From Promicromonospora sukumoe 327MFSha3.1 (GTDB lineage Bacteria; Actinomycetota; Actinomycetes; Actinomycetales; Cellulomonadaceae), in contig NZ_ARQM01000010.1 of assembly GCF_000385135.1 (NCBI RefSeq), positions 992,001 to 1,056,000 of the forward strand: 64,000 bases of DNA. The letters are read 5' to 3'. The notes beneath the pieces are model-generated. The model saw only the letters and a program-made list of their open reading frames with translations. It was not told the DNA's origin and did not search any database. How positions within the stretch are numbered: the first letter of the stretch is position 1; every line of letters begins with the position of its first letter. Made by a program: the position numbers and the translations under genes. Below are positions 30,627 to 39,424 of this stretch, piece by piece.

Positions 30627-31261
30627 TCGTACGCGAGGATCACCAGGGCGGCCCGGTCCCGCGCACCGAGCTTGGCGAGCAGCCGGCTCACGTAGGTGCG
30701 AGCGGTGGCGGGGCTCAGGTAGAGCTCGGCGGCGATCTCGTCGTTGGTCAGCCCGCGGCCGAGCTGCTGGAGCACCTCGCGCTCGCGCTCGGTGAGCGCG
30801 GCCAGCCGGTCGTCGGCGCCGGCCCGGGGCGCCGGGGCCGCGGCGACGGCGCGCAGCACGGTCGCGGTCACGGCCGGGTCGAGCAGCGCGTCGCCGGCCG
30901 CGACGACGCGGACGGCGCGGCGCAGCTCGGCGGGCGCGACGTCCTTGAGCAGGTAGCCGGAAGCGCCCGACCGGACGGCCTCGAAGACGTGCTCATCCTC
31001 GTCGAAGGTCGTCAGCACGAGCACGCGCGTGCCCGCCAGGGCGGGGTCCGCGACGATCTGCCGGGTGGCGGCCAGGCCGTCCAGCCGGGGCATCCGGATG
31101 TCCATCAGCACCACGTCGGGGCGCAGCTCCCGCACCCGGGCCACGCCCGCCTGCCCGTCGGCGGCCTCGCCGACCACCGCGATGTCGCCCTCGCTCTCGG
31201 CGAGCGCGCGCAGCCCCGCCCGCACGAGCTCCTGGTCGTCCACCAGCACGATCCGGATCAT
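30602..31261 (-). CDS. NarL/LuxR-family response regulator
   Basis: 219 residues. The receiver domain has acidic pocket D8-D9 and phospho-acceptor D54 (VLMDIRMPRLDG), with the switch lysine in GYLLKD. The C-terminal LuxR helix-turn-helix (about 155-215) reads LTEREREVLQQLGRGLTNDEIAAELYLSPATARTYVSRL across its span. Its partner kinase lies 5 bases upstream at 31267. The stimulus and targets are unknown. The last codons form half of a strong terminator stem. Confidence 0.92.
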   Translation of the reverse strand: MIRIVLVDDQELVRAGLRALAESEGDIAVVGEAADGQAGVARVRELRPDVVLMDIRMPRLDGLAATRQIVADPALAGTRVLVLTTFDEDEHVFEAVRSGASGYLLKDVAPAELRRAVRVVAAGDALLDPAVTATVLRAVAAAPAPRAGADDRLAALTEREREVLQQLGRGLTNDEIAAELYLSPATARTYVSRLLAKLGARDRAALVILAYETGLVRTP

Positions 31262-31266
31262 GGCGC

Positions 31267-32397
31267 TCAGCCTTCCAGACGCAGGGGCAGGTCGGCGGCG
31301 ACCACGAACCCGCCGCCCGGGGCGTCGCCCGTGGTCAGCGTGCCGCCGAGCAGGGCGACACGCTCGCGCATCCCGGAGATCCCCGAGCCGGGCACCGGCG
31401 ACGGACCGGCCCCGCGGCCGTCGTCGGACACGCGGACCGCGAGGCGGTCGCCGTCGACCCGCGCGGACACCGCGACCCGGGAGGCGGCGGCGTGCCGCAG
31501 CGTGTTGGTCAGGGACTCCTGCGCGATCCGGTAGGCGGCGGCGTCGATCGCGCCGTCCAGGACGCCGTCCGGCACGTCGAGCGTCACGTCGACGGCCAGC
31601 CCGGTGGCGCGGGCGGAGGCCGCGAGGGCCTCGACGCCGGCCAGGCCGGTCGGGGCCGGGCTCGCGGCGTCGCCCACGGGCGCGCGGAGCACCCGCACCG
31701 TGGACCGCAGCTCGTGCAGCGTGCCCGACGTCGCCTGCCGCACGTGCTCCAGCGCGCCCCGGGCCGCGTCGTCGTCCCGGCCCACGGCCTCCGCCGCGAC
31801 ACCCGAGTGCAGGGCGATCACGGACAGGTTGTGGCCCACCACGTCGTGCAGGTCCCGGGCGATGCGCAGCCGCTCGGCCTGCAGCCGCTGCTCGGCGGCG
31901 TGCGCCTGGTGCGCCCGGGCCTCCCGGGACAGTCGCACCGCGACGCCCAGCGCGATCGCCGCCGCGACCAGCGCGAGGTTCGTGACCAGGTCGTACGGCG
32001 TCAGGTACTCCTCGGCCGTGCCCGTGACCCGGTAGTAGGTGGCGACCGCGACCAGGACGGCGCCCCCGCCGACCGCCCAGCCGGTCCGGCCCATCTCCGC
32101 GGCCGAGTAGAGGGCCGCGACCGCGGGCAGCGCCATGCCGATCGGCGCGAACTGGAACGTGTAGTAGGCGAACACCGCGAGCACGGTGACCACGAGCACG
32201 GTGCGCGGCAACCGCCGCCGCAGCAGGACCAGCGCCCCGAACCCCGCCGCGAACAGGTAGGCGCCGGGCCCGGCGTGCCGGGCCGCGTCGGGGTCGGCGG
32301 CGATCACCACGGCGACCACCAGGGCCATGGCGATCGCCAGGGCGACGTCGGTGACGCGTGGGTCCACGGCGTGCGGGACCTCGTTCTGCTCGGGCAC
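31267..32397 (-). CDS. Sensor histidine kinase, HisKA_3 type
   Basis: 376 residues. The N-terminus has four or five membrane helices (about 15-155) with little extracellular sequence, suggesting an intramembrane sensor. The dimerisation/phosphotransfer motif RDLHDVVGHNLSVI carries H184, and an HATPase_c domain follows (about 285-374; DDGRGAG). It phosphorylates the response regulator encoded just downstream. Start codon at 32397. It is divergent from the membrane protein/multicopper oxidase pair. Confidence 0.9.
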   Translation of the reverse strand: MPEQNEVPHAVDPRVTDVALAIAMALVVAVVIAADPDAARHAGPGAYLFAAGFGALVLLRRRLPRTVLVVTVLAVFAYYTFQFAPIGMALPAVAALYSAAEMGRTGWAVGGGAVLVAVATYYRVTGTAEEYLTPYDLVTNLALVAAAIALGVAVRLSREARAHQAHAAEQRLQAERLRIARDLHDVVGHNLSVIALHSGVAAEAVGRDDDAARGALEHVRQATSGTLHELRSTVRVLRAPVGDAASPAPTGLAGVEALAASARATGLAVDVTLDVPDGVLDGAIDAAAYRIAQESLTNTLRHAAASRVAVSARVDGDRLAVRVSDDGRGAGPSPVPGSGISGMRERVALLGGTLTTGDAPGGGFVVAADLPLRLEG

Positions 32398-32450
32398 ACC
32401 GACACCCTACGGACGGCCCGACCCTGAGGCATCAGACCAGGGTCCAGGGT

Positions 32451-32474
32451 TGGTGTCGCCTCCAGGCGACACCA
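32451..32474. promoter_or_regulatory. Inverted repeat in the kinase/oxidase divergent region
   Basis: TGGTGTCGCC (32451-32460) and GGCGACACCA (32465-32474) pair perfectly around TCCA. It sits about 55 bases before both divergent starts. It could be an operator for the two-component system or a metal regulator, or simply a hairpin. Confidence 0.45.
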
Positions 32475-32528
32475 GGAGACGATCCCGGGCCGATGTGGCC
32501 GGGTGGGGCCGGCGGGCACCGTCGGGGC

Positions 32529-32957
32529 ATGACCTCACCACAGCCTCCCGCCCGGCCGACGCCGGGACCCGCGGCCGGCCCCGTCCCCGTCCCGTGGACC
32601 CTCGTCGCGGGCCTGTCCGCCCTGGCGCTGCTCTGGCCGCTGACCGGCCTGACCGGCGCGCTCGGCACCGGCGCACCCCGCGCGCTGACGATCATCGGCA
32701 TCACCGCCGCCGTCTGGATCGGCGTCGTCGGGCTGGGCCGCGTGCCCCGCCCCGTGCTCACCCTGACCCTGACCGGCCTGGCCCACGGGCTGGTCGCCGT
32801 GGCGATCGGCACGCTCGTGCCGGTGCTGTCGGGCTTCGGCCCGGGCGGCGGGCCCGCATGGACCCTGATCCCGGCCCTGGCGATCGACACGATGTGGGGC
32901 GCCCTGGCGGGCGTCGCGGCCGCCGGCGTGCAGCGGCTGCGCGGGGCGGGCCGATGA
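32529..32957 (+). CDS. Small membrane protein preceding a multicopper oxidase
   Basis: 142 residues; a proline-rich cytoplasmic N-terminus (1-22), then four hydrophobic segments (about 24-44, 53-68, 75-98 and 108-135). I do not recognise a named family. It is translationally coupled to the multicopper oxidase (ATGA overlap at 32954), so it may assist that enzyme's membrane assembly, copper supply or electron transfer; this is inference. The ATG at 32529 has only a GGGG stretch nearby. Confidence 0.65.
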   Translation: MTSPQPPARPTPGPAAGPVPVPWTLVAGLSALALLWPLTGLTGALGTGAPRALTIIGITAAVWIGVVGLGRVPRPVLTLTLTGLAHGLVAVAIGTLVPVLSGFGPGGGPAWTLIPALAIDTMWGALAGVAAAGVQRLRGAGR

Positions 32958-34555
32958 GGCGCGTCGGCCCCGGTCACGTCATCGGCTCCGCCTCCGCGGG
33001 CGCGCTGGCCCTGCTGCTCGGGCTCGCGGGCTGCGCCCTGGTGCCCGGCTCCGTCACCCCCGTGGACGAGGTCGAGTTCACCAACGAGCTCGCGATCCCG
33101 CCGCTGGCGCCGTCGCGCGTCGTGGACGGCACACGCGTCTTCTCCCTGACCGCCCAGGAGGGCACCACCGAGTTCCTGCCCGGGGTCGAGACACGCACCT
33201 GGGGCTTCGACGGCCCCTACCTCGGCCCCACCCTGCGCGCCGAGCGCGGCGAACGCGTCGCCGTCGAGGTCACCAACGAGCTCGACGAGCCCACCAGCGT
33301 GCACTGGCACGGCATGCACCTGCCCGCGGCCATGGACGGCGGCCCGCACCAGGAGGTCGAGCCGGGCGAGACCTGGCGGCCCACCTGGCAGATCGACCAG
33401 CCCGCCGCCACCCTCTGGTACCACCCGCACCCCCACGGCGCCACGGAGAAGCACGTCTACCGCGGCCTGGCGGGCCTGTTCCTGCTCGACGACGACGCGT
33501 CCCGCGCCGCCGACCTGCCACAGGAGTACGGCGTCGACGACGTGCCCGTCGTCGTGCAGGACAAGGTGTTCGACGACGCCGGCCAGCTCGAGCTGTCGGA
33601 CAACGGCAGCGAGCCGGGCACGCTCGGCGGGACGGTGCTGGCCAACGGGACCGTGGGGGCGTACCACGAGGTGACGACCGAGGCGGTGCGCCTGCGCCTG
33701 CTCAACGGTTCGACCGCCCGCACCTACCAGCTCGGCTTCGCCGACCGGGACATGGACCTGGTCGCCACCGACGGCGGGCTCCTCGACGCCCCCGTCCGGC
33801 TCGAGCAGGTGCGGCTCGCGCCCGGCGAGCGCGCCGAGGTCGTCGTCCGGATGAAGCCCGGCGAGACCACGCGCCTGCACTCGTTCGAGGCCGACCTCGG
33901 CGGCGTCGTCGTCCCGTTCGCGATGGGCGGCAACGACGACTTCGACGTCCTGGAGCTACGCGCGGCGGACCGGCTGGCGCCGTCGCCCGAGCCCGCGTGG
34001 GAGCCGTCGGTCCACGCGGCCGCCGACGCCCTGCACGAGGCCGACGCCACCGTGACACGCGAGTTCGAGCTCGACGACCGGCACATCAACGGCCGGACCA
34101 TGGACATGGGCCGCATCGACGAGACCGCCACCGTGGACGCCACCGAGGTGTGGGAGGTGCGCAGCATCGTGCCCATGCCGCACACCTTCCACGTGCACGA
34201 CGTCCAGTTCCGCGTCCTGACCGTCGACGGCGACCCGCCCCCGCCCGAGCTCGCCGGGCCCAAGGACACCGTGTACCTGGAGCCCAACCGCACCTACCGG
34301 CTGCTCATGCGGTTCGAGGACTACACCGACCCCGACGTGCCCTACATGTTCCACTGCCACATGCTGCTGCACGAGGACGAGGGGATGATGGGCCAGTTCG
34401 TCGTCGTCGAACCGGGGGAGAACGCGGGGACGGTGCCCCAGCACGACGGCGGGGCAGGGCACGGGGATCACGGGGGTGCTGATGCCGGTGCCGGTGCCGG
34501 GGGCTCCGGGCCGGACGTCGCTCCGGGCGCGGACGCGCACCAGGGGCACCACTGA
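32954..34555 (+). CDS. Multicopper oxidase lipoprotein
   Basis: 533 residues. Signal peptide with lipobox LAGC (lipidated C27), so the enzyme is anchored outside the membrane. The cupredoxin domains carry all four copper motifs: HWHG (117-120), HPHPHG (157-162), PHTFHVHDVQF and FHCHMLLHEDEGMM; the last two are in the C-terminal third. The cysteine in HCH is the type 1 ligand and its axial ligand is probably a methionine. It oxidises a metal ion or phenolic substrate with O2. The C-terminus is a low-complexity tail rich in His, Asp and Gly (last about 50 residues) that could bind copper. Copper resistance is the likely role. Confidence 0.88.
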   Translation: MRRVGPGHVIGSASAGALALLLGLAGCALVPGSVTPVDEVEFTNELAIPPLAPSRVVDGTRVFSLTAQEGTTEFLPGVETRTWGFDGPYLGPTLRAERGERVAVEVTNELDEPTSVHWHGMHLPAAMDGGPHQEVEPGETWRPTWQIDQPAATLWYHPHPHGATEKHVYRGLAGLFLLDDDASRAADLPQEYGVDDVPVVVQDKVFDDAGQLELSDNGSEPGTLGGTVLANGTVGAYHEVTTEAVRLRLLNGSTARTYQLGFADRDMDLVATDGGLLDAPVRLEQVRLAPGERAEVVVRMKPGETTRLHSFEADLGGVVVPFAMGGNDDFDVLELRAADRLAPSPEPAWEPSVHAAADALHEADATVTREFELDDRHINGRTMDMGRIDETATVDATEVWEVRSIVPMPHTFHVHDVQFRVLTVDGDPPPPELAGPKDTVYLEPNRTYRLLMRFEDYTDPDVPYMFHCHMLLHEDEGMMGQFVVVEPGENAGTVPQHDGGAGHGDHGGADAGAGAGGSGPDVAPGADAHQGHH

Positions 34556-34575
34556 ACCTGTGGCACGCTCGTCGC

Positions 34576-35268
34576 GTGACCCTCTCGCTGCCCCGCACCA
34601 TCACGCACGTCCTGCTCGACCTCGACGGCACCCTCACCGACTCCGCGCCCGGCATCATCGCCTCCCTGCGCACCGGCTTCGCCGACGCCGGGTTCGCCGT
34701 CCCGGCCGAGGAGGTCCTGCGGACCTTCGTCGGTCCGCCCCTCGGAGCCAGCATGACCGGCATCGGCCTGTCCCCGGCCGACGCCGACACCGTGATCACC
34801 GCCTACCGGCGCGACTTCGAGGTGCACGGCATGATCGGCGGCAACTCCGTGTTCCCCGGCATCCCGGAGGCGCTCGCGGCCCTGCGGGACGCCGGGGTGA
34901 CGCTCCTGGTCGCGACCGCGAAGCCACAGCACTACGCGAAGCAGATCGTGGAGCACTTCGGGCTGGCGGAGTACCTGGAGGGCGGGCTCGACGGCGTCCA
35001 CGGCGCGGCGGCCGAGTCCGCGGGCCTGGTGCAGGGCAAGGAGGTCGTGGTCGAGCGCGCGCTGGCGCACGCGGTGGCCCTCGGGGCCGGGGCGGGGCAG
35101 GTCGTGATGGTGGGCGACCGCGAGCACGACGTGCACGCCGCCGCCCACCACGGTGTGGCGACCGTCGGCGTGGCCTGGGGCTACGGGGCCCCGGGCGAGC
35201 TGGAGGAGGCGGGCGCGGCGGCGATCGCGGCGACGCCGGAGGAGCTGGGCAAGCTGCTCACTAGCTGA
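34576..35268 (+). CDS. HAD-superfamily phosphatase, phosphoglycolate phosphatase-like
   Basis: 230 residues. The HAD motif I DLDGTL contains nucleophile D15 and D17, motif II is VATAKP, and motif IV is VGDREHDVHAA. A helical cap lies between about 22 and 90. It belongs to the Gph-like subfamily that hydrolyses small phosphate esters; the exact substrate is not evident. The GTG at 34576 is 20 bases after the oxidase stop with no clear ribosome binding site. It converges on the macrodomain gene. Confidence 0.8.
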   Translation: MTLSLPRTITHVLLDLDGTLTDSAPGIIASLRTGFADAGFAVPAEEVLRTFVGPPLGASMTGIGLSPADADTVITAYRRDFEVHGMIGGNSVFPGIPEALAALRDAGVTLLVATAKPQHYAKQIVEHFGLAEYLEGGLDGVHGAAAESAGLVQGKEVVVERALAHAVALGAGAGQVVMVGDREHDVHAAAHHGVATVGVAWGYGAPGELEEAGAAAIAATPEELGKLLTS

Positions 35269-35274
35269 CGACGA

Positions 35275-35292
35275 GGCCGGGCGTCGCCGGCC
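35275..35292. terminator. Short hairpin between convergent genes
   Basis: GGCCGG (35275-35280) and CCGGCC (35287-35292) pair around six bases in the 26-base gap between the HAD and macrodomain gene ends. Confidence 0.4.
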
Positions 35293-35294
35293 CC

Positions 35295-35819
35295 CTACCG
35301 GTCGAGGACGTCGTCGAACGCGCGCTGCACCCGCTCGTCGATCACCACGAACCGCACCTCGCGGGGGCTGCCGTCCGGGTGTTCGGCGAGCCAGCTCCGG
35401 CTGGTCGCCACGGCGATGCGCGCGACGTCGGACACGGGCCAGCCGAAGGCGCCCGCGCTCACCGCTGGGAACGCGACCGACCGCACGTCGAGCTCGGCGG
35501 CGACGTCGAGCGACCGCGCGAAGCAGGAGGCGAGCAGGGTCGGGTCGTCCTGGCCGCGGTGCAGGTTGGGCCCCACCGTGTGGATCACCCAGGACGCGGG
35601 CAGGTCGAACGCGGGGGTCGCCACGGCGTCGCCGACCGCCAGGCCGTCCGGGTGCGTGGTCTTGCGCAGGCGCCGGCAGGCCTCCAGCAGGCGGGGCCCG
35701 GCGGCGGCGTGGATCGCGCCGTCGACCCCGCCGCCGCCCAGCAGCAGCGAGTTCGCGGCGTTGACCACGGCGTCGGCCTCCACGCGGGTGAGGTCACCGA
35801 TCTCGACGGACAGGCTCAT
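35295..35819 (-). CDS. Macrodomain protein, O-acetyl-ADP-ribose deacetylase-like
   Basis: 174 residues forming a single macrodomain. ADP-ribose contacts are visible: VVNAANSLLLGGGGVDGAIHAAAG (about 19-42), HTVGPNLHRG, and FPAVSAGAFGWP for the distal loop. Relatives such as YmdB remove acetyl or ADP-ribose groups from ADP-ribose conjugates. The ATG at 35819 overlaps the stop of the upstream GNAT gene (ATGA), and AGGAGC precedes it. The coupling to an acetyltransferase suggests linked acetyl/ADP-ribose chemistry, which is unproven. Confidence 0.85.
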   Translation of the reverse strand: MSLSVEIGDLTRVEADAVVNAANSLLLGGGGVDGAIHAAAGPRLLEACRRLRKTTHPDGLAVGDAVATPAFDLPASWVIHTVGPNLHRGQDDPTLLASCFARSLDVAAELDVRSVAFPAVSAGAFGWPVSDVARIAVATSRSWLAEHPDGSPREVRFVVIDERVQRAFDDVLDR

Positions 35820-36286
35820 GTGGCTGCTCCTGGGTGGGATGTGGCTGCCGGTGCGCCCGCTGCGCCGCCGGGACGTTCCATCCATTTGTACTCCTCGGTG
35901 ACCGCCGTCCAGCCGAACTGCTCGTACAGCCCGTGCGCGTCGGCGGTCGCGAGGATCGTGCGGCGCAGCCCGAGCTGGTCGAGCTCCGCGACCACACCCG
36001 CGACCAGCAGCTTTCCGATGCCCTGCCCGCGCAGCCCCGGGTCGACGATGACGTCGGCGAGCCACGCGAACGTCGCGCTGTCGGTCACGACGCGGGCGAA
36101 CCCGACCTGCTCACCCGTGGCCCGGCGGTAGACGCCGTAGGGCCGGGAACCCGCGATCGCGGCGTCCATCACCTCGCGTGGGCGGTCCTTGGCCCAGTAG
36201 GTGTGCCGGGCGACGAGCTCGTGCACGCGGGCGGCGTCGATGCGGGCCGGGTCGGTGGAGAACTCGTAGGGCTGGTCGTCGGTCAT
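35816..36286 (-). CDS. GNAT-family N-acetyltransferase
   Basis: 156 residues, single GNAT domain. The acetyl-CoA loop is RGQGIG in VIVDPGLRGQGIGKLLVAGVV, and the C-terminal part has ADAHGLYEQFGWTAVTEEYKWMERP. Such proteins acetylate small amines or proteins; the substrate is unknown. An alanine/proline-rich tail overlaps the macrodomain gene start, so both form a two-gene operon. It is divergent from the DUF222-HNH gene. Confidence 0.83.
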   Translation of the reverse strand: MTDDQPYEFSTDPARIDAARVHELVARHTYWAKDRPREVMDAAIAGSRPYGVYRRATGEQVGFARVVTDSATFAWLADVIVDPGLRGQGIGKLLVAGVVAELDQLGLRRTILATADAHGLYEQFGWTAVTEEYKWMERPGGAAGAPAATSHPGAAT

Positions 36287-36462
36287 GTGCTGGAGTCAAC
36301 CACTGGACACCGACACGGGCCGAGGCAACTGGGGTTCTTGGGGTCGAGGCAGGCAGAAACACCTGTGGATACCGGGTGGATGTCGGTGGCGGCGGCTACC
36401 GTCGAACGAGCATCCGCAGGTTTGACAAGGTTAAGTGGTGCATGAGGCGAAGGGCTGGTGGA

Positions 36463-38154
36463 ATGGACGACGGGCAGAACTACGAGGGCATGAGTTACAC
36501 GCTCCTGGACGACGACGTCTTCGCCGAGCTGGTCAGGCTGGACGAGCTGGAGGGCGGGCCGGACTGGCCGTCCGAAGCCGTACCGGTCGCGCTGTGGCCG
36601 GTGGAGCACCTGTGCGCCGCGCTGACCGGTGCGATCGGCATCAAGCTGGCGCACGTGGTCGCCGAGGCCACCGACCCGGATGCGGAGCTCTTGGCGGAGC
36701 TCCCGGACGCCGCCCTGGGTGACCTGATGATCGCGTGCGGCCGGCTGCAGTCCTGGGCCGCGGGCCTGCAGGCGCGGACCGTGGCCGAGCGGGCGAGCCG
36801 CGAGAACAGCCCGCTGGCGCACAGCTCGCTGGTCGCGCAGGTCACGGGCGAGCTGGTGGTCACCGGGACGGAGGCGTCCGAGGTCGTGGTGCGCGGCGAG
36901 TCCGGGGTGGACCATCCCTCCGTGATCCGCGCCCTGACGACCGGGCGGATCGACGTGAAGAAGGCGCACACGCTGCTGCGGTCCGCCTCGCAGCTCACCC
37001 TCGAGGAGCGCGCGGAAGCGATCGCGCGGTACCTGCCCCAGGCACCGTTCCGTACGTGGCGCTGGCTGCGGTCGAAGCTGCTGGCGTTCGCGAAGTCGCG
37101 GCACGGCGCCGAGGAAGCGGCCAAGGCCGCGGCGGCGCGTCGTTCGGTGCAGATCGACCGGGCCGGGGACGACATGGGCTGGCTGTCGGCCTACCTGCCT
37201 GCGGTCGACGCCGCGGCGGTGTGGGGTGTGCTCGACGACCTGGCCCACCAGCTCCGGCGCACGCCCGGCGAGGAGCGGGACCTGGGCCAGCTGCGGGCAG
37301 ACTGCCTGACGGGGATCGTCACGGGCCGGCTGCGGACGGCCGATGGCGCGGGCAGCGACGAGACCAGCGAGGCCGCGGGCACCCACGGCTGCACCTGCGG
37401 CGGGCGGGCCCCGGCGCGGCCGACCATCGTGCGCGTGGTGCCGACCAGGCCCGTGGTGCGGGTCACGGTGCCGGCCAGCGCCCTGCTGGGCCAGGACGAC
37501 GCCCCCGGCGAGCTGGAGGGCTTCGGGCCCGTCACCGCGGATCTCGCCGGCCGGATCGCAGCCGACGCCACCTGGCAGCGCCTGGTCACCGACCCGCTGA
37601 CCGGCATCCTCACCGACTACTCGACCACCTCGTACCGGCCGGGCAAGGTGCTGCGCCAGGCGGTGGTCGCGCGCGACGGGACCTGCGAGTTCCCGCACTG
37701 CGAGCAGCCTGCGGACCAAGACGACCTGGACCACATCGTGCCGTTCGACCACGACCTCGACACCGAGACGCTGCCCCCGGGCACCCCGGGGCAGACGCGT
37801 GCCGACAACCTCCAGCCCCTGTGCCGGCGGCATCACCTGCTGAAGACGCACGGCGGCTGGAGCGTCGTCCGTGAGGCGACCACCGGCGTCACGACCTGGA
37901 CCGCGCCCTCGGGCCGGGTGCACACGCGCCCGCCGACCGTGCTGGACACCCACATCGACATGGCCGACGCCGCCAAGGCCGATGCCACCGAAGGAACTGC
38001 GGCAGAGACGGCCGATGCCGACACGAGCTACGACCTGACGCTGCGGTCGGTGTCCAGGAAGCGTCCGCCCCGACGGCACTCGACGAAGGAGGACAGCGCG
38101 GCGGCTGCGGGCGCTGATGCGGGTTCAAGCACCCCGACCGAACCGCCGTTCTGA
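36463..38154 (+). CDS. DUF222 and HNH endonuclease domain protein (13E12-like)
   Basis: 563 residues from the ATG at 36463; an in-frame ATG at 36442 is possible. The long helical DUF222 region (about 30-330) precedes a C-terminal HNH nuclease motif: CEFPHCEQPADQDDLDH, then ADNLQPLCRRHHLLKTHGGW, with zinc or metal ligands intact. The family is repeated many times in actinobacterial genomes (13E12 repeats in mycobacteria); its role is unclear, possibly DNA damage-related or selfish. A TTGACA (36422-36427) precedes the start but no well-spaced -10 is evident. The C-terminus is a low-complexity Ala/Asp/Thr tail. Confidence 0.8.
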   Translation: MDDGQNYEGMSYTLLDDDVFAELVRLDELEGGPDWPSEAVPVALWPVEHLCAALTGAIGIKLAHVVAEATDPDAELLAELPDAALGDLMIACGRLQSWAAGLQARTVAERASRENSPLAHSSLVAQVTGELVVTGTEASEVVVRGESGVDHPSVIRALTTGRIDVKKAHTLLRSASQLTLEERAEAIARYLPQAPFRTWRWLRSKLLAFAKSRHGAEEAAKAAAARRSVQIDRAGDDMGWLSAYLPAVDAAAVWGVLDDLAHQLRRTPGEERDLGQLRADCLTGIVTGRLRTADGAGSDETSEAAGTHGCTCGGRAPARPTIVRVVPTRPVVRVTVPASALLGQDDAPGELEGFGPVTADLAGRIAADATWQRLVTDPLTGILTDYSTTSYRPGKVLRQAVVARDGTCEFPHCEQPADQDDLDHIVPFDHDLDTETLPPGTPGQTRADNLQPLCRRHHLLKTHGGWSVVREATTGVTTWTAPSGRVHTRPPTVLDTHIDMADAAKADATEGTAAETADADTSYDLTLRSVSRKRPPRRHSTKEDSAAAAGADAGSSTPTEPPF

Positions 38155-38188
38155 GCGTCGACCATGAGGCAGGCCGGCGGCCAGCGCC

Positions 38189-39424
38189 CTATCCCGCGTA
38201 CCGCCGGCAGAACTCCCGCAGCGGTCCCTCCGGCACCACGTCGAGCAGCTCCCGGTACCGGCCCGCCGCCTCGTCGGCGCGCCCGGACCTGCGGGCCAGG
38301 TCCGCCAGGGCGAGGCTCGCGTCCCGGGCCGCGTACGGCGGACCGTCGGCTACCAGCTCCTCGAGATCGTGCTCGACAGGCGCGAGGTCGCCGCCGTCGC
38401 GCAGCGCGAGCCGGCCGAGCACCACGAGCCGGGCGACACGTGTGGCTGGAGACGGCCAGGCGGCCAGGAGCACGTCGTAGAGCTGGGCGAGACGCGGCCA
38501 GTCCGTGCCCACGGCGTCCGGCGCGGTCGCGTGGACCCCGGAGATCGCCGCCTCGAGCGCGAACCTGCCCGGCGGCACCGAACCCGGCGCGGAGGACCGG
38601 GTGAGCGCCGCCGTGGCGTCGTCCAGGCCGGCACGCAGCAGGCGCTGGTCCCAGGCCGTGCGGTCCACCTCGTCGAGCGGGAGCGCCACACCGTCGCGCA
38701 CGCGGCCGGGGCGCCGCGCCAGGCCGAGCCGGCACACGGCGCGCAGGCCGAGCACCTCGGGGTCGTCCGGGTACTCGGCGGCGAGGGCCTCCGCCAGCGT
38801 GTAGGCGTCCCTGGCCGGGTCCTCCGTGGCGTCCACGGGCCGCAGTGCCTCCCGCTGCCCGACGGTGAACAGCCCCGCCACGCACGCGAGCACCACGGGC
38901 AACCGCACGGCCCGCGCGGGCCCGTCCGGCACGGCGAACTCGCCGCGCGCCCGGGCCAGCGCCGACTTGGCCCGCGTGAGCCGCGCGGCCGCGGTGGCCT
39001 CGGCGATGCCGAGGTGACCCGCGATCTGCCGGACCGTGAGCCCACACACCACCCGCATCGCCAGCACGAGCTGCGCCCCGGGCGCCAGCGCGTCGTCGCA
39101 CGCCACGAACAGCAGCGCGAGGCGGTCGTCCAGGTCGTCGCCCGGGGCGTGCGGCACGTCCACGTCGGCCACCTCCGGGCGGGCGAGCTGGGGCTGGAGC
39201 CGGTCGAACACGGTCCGGTGACGCAGCGCGTCGAACCAGGTCCGGCGGCCGACCTGCACGCACCAGCCGACCAGGTCGTCGATGGTGTCGTCGGGCTGCG
39301 CGGCGGCGCGCGCGAACGCCTCCGCCGCGTACTCCTCGCCGCGGTCGAGGCTGCGTGTCGTCACGGCGAGCGACCGCACCACCTGTGGCCAGGCGGTGCG
39401 GAACGCCGCGGGGTCGATCGGCAC
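38189..39424 (-). CDS. ECF sigma factor of the ECF42 type with C-terminal TPR-like extension
   Basis: 411 residues, about twice a minimal ECF factor. Region 2 lies at about 10-80 (YAAEAFARAAAQPDDTIDDLVGWCVQVGRRTWFDALR) and region 4 at about 115-160 (LTVRQIAGHLGIAEATAAARLTRAK). The rest is a DUF6596/TPR-like helical extension, characteristic of ECF42. No anti-sigma factor is adjacent. Instead the gene follows a DGPF/YCII protein, the usual ECF42 partner. The GTG at 39424 follows the upstream stop with no gap (TGAGTG), so it depends on re-initiation. Autoregulation through the promoter at 39847-39874 is likely. Confidence 0.88.
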   Translation of the reverse strand: MPIDPAAFRTAWPQVVRSLAVTTRSLDRGEEYAAEAFARAAAQPDDTIDDLVGWCVQVGRRTWFDALRHRTVFDRLQPQLARPEVADVDVPHAPGDDLDDRLALLFVACDDALAPGAQLVLAMRVVCGLTVRQIAGHLGIAEATAAARLTRAKSALARARGEFAVPDGPARAVRLPVVLACVAGLFTVGQREALRPVDATEDPARDAYTLAEALAAEYPDDPEVLGLRAVCRLGLARRPGRVRDGVALPLDEVDRTAWDQRLLRAGLDDATAALTRSSAPGSVPPGRFALEAAISGVHATAPDAVGTDWPRLAQLYDVLLAAWPSPATRVARLVVLGRLALRDGGDLAPVEHDLEELVADGPPYAARDASLALADLARRSGRADEAAGRYRELLDVVPEGPLREFCRRYAG

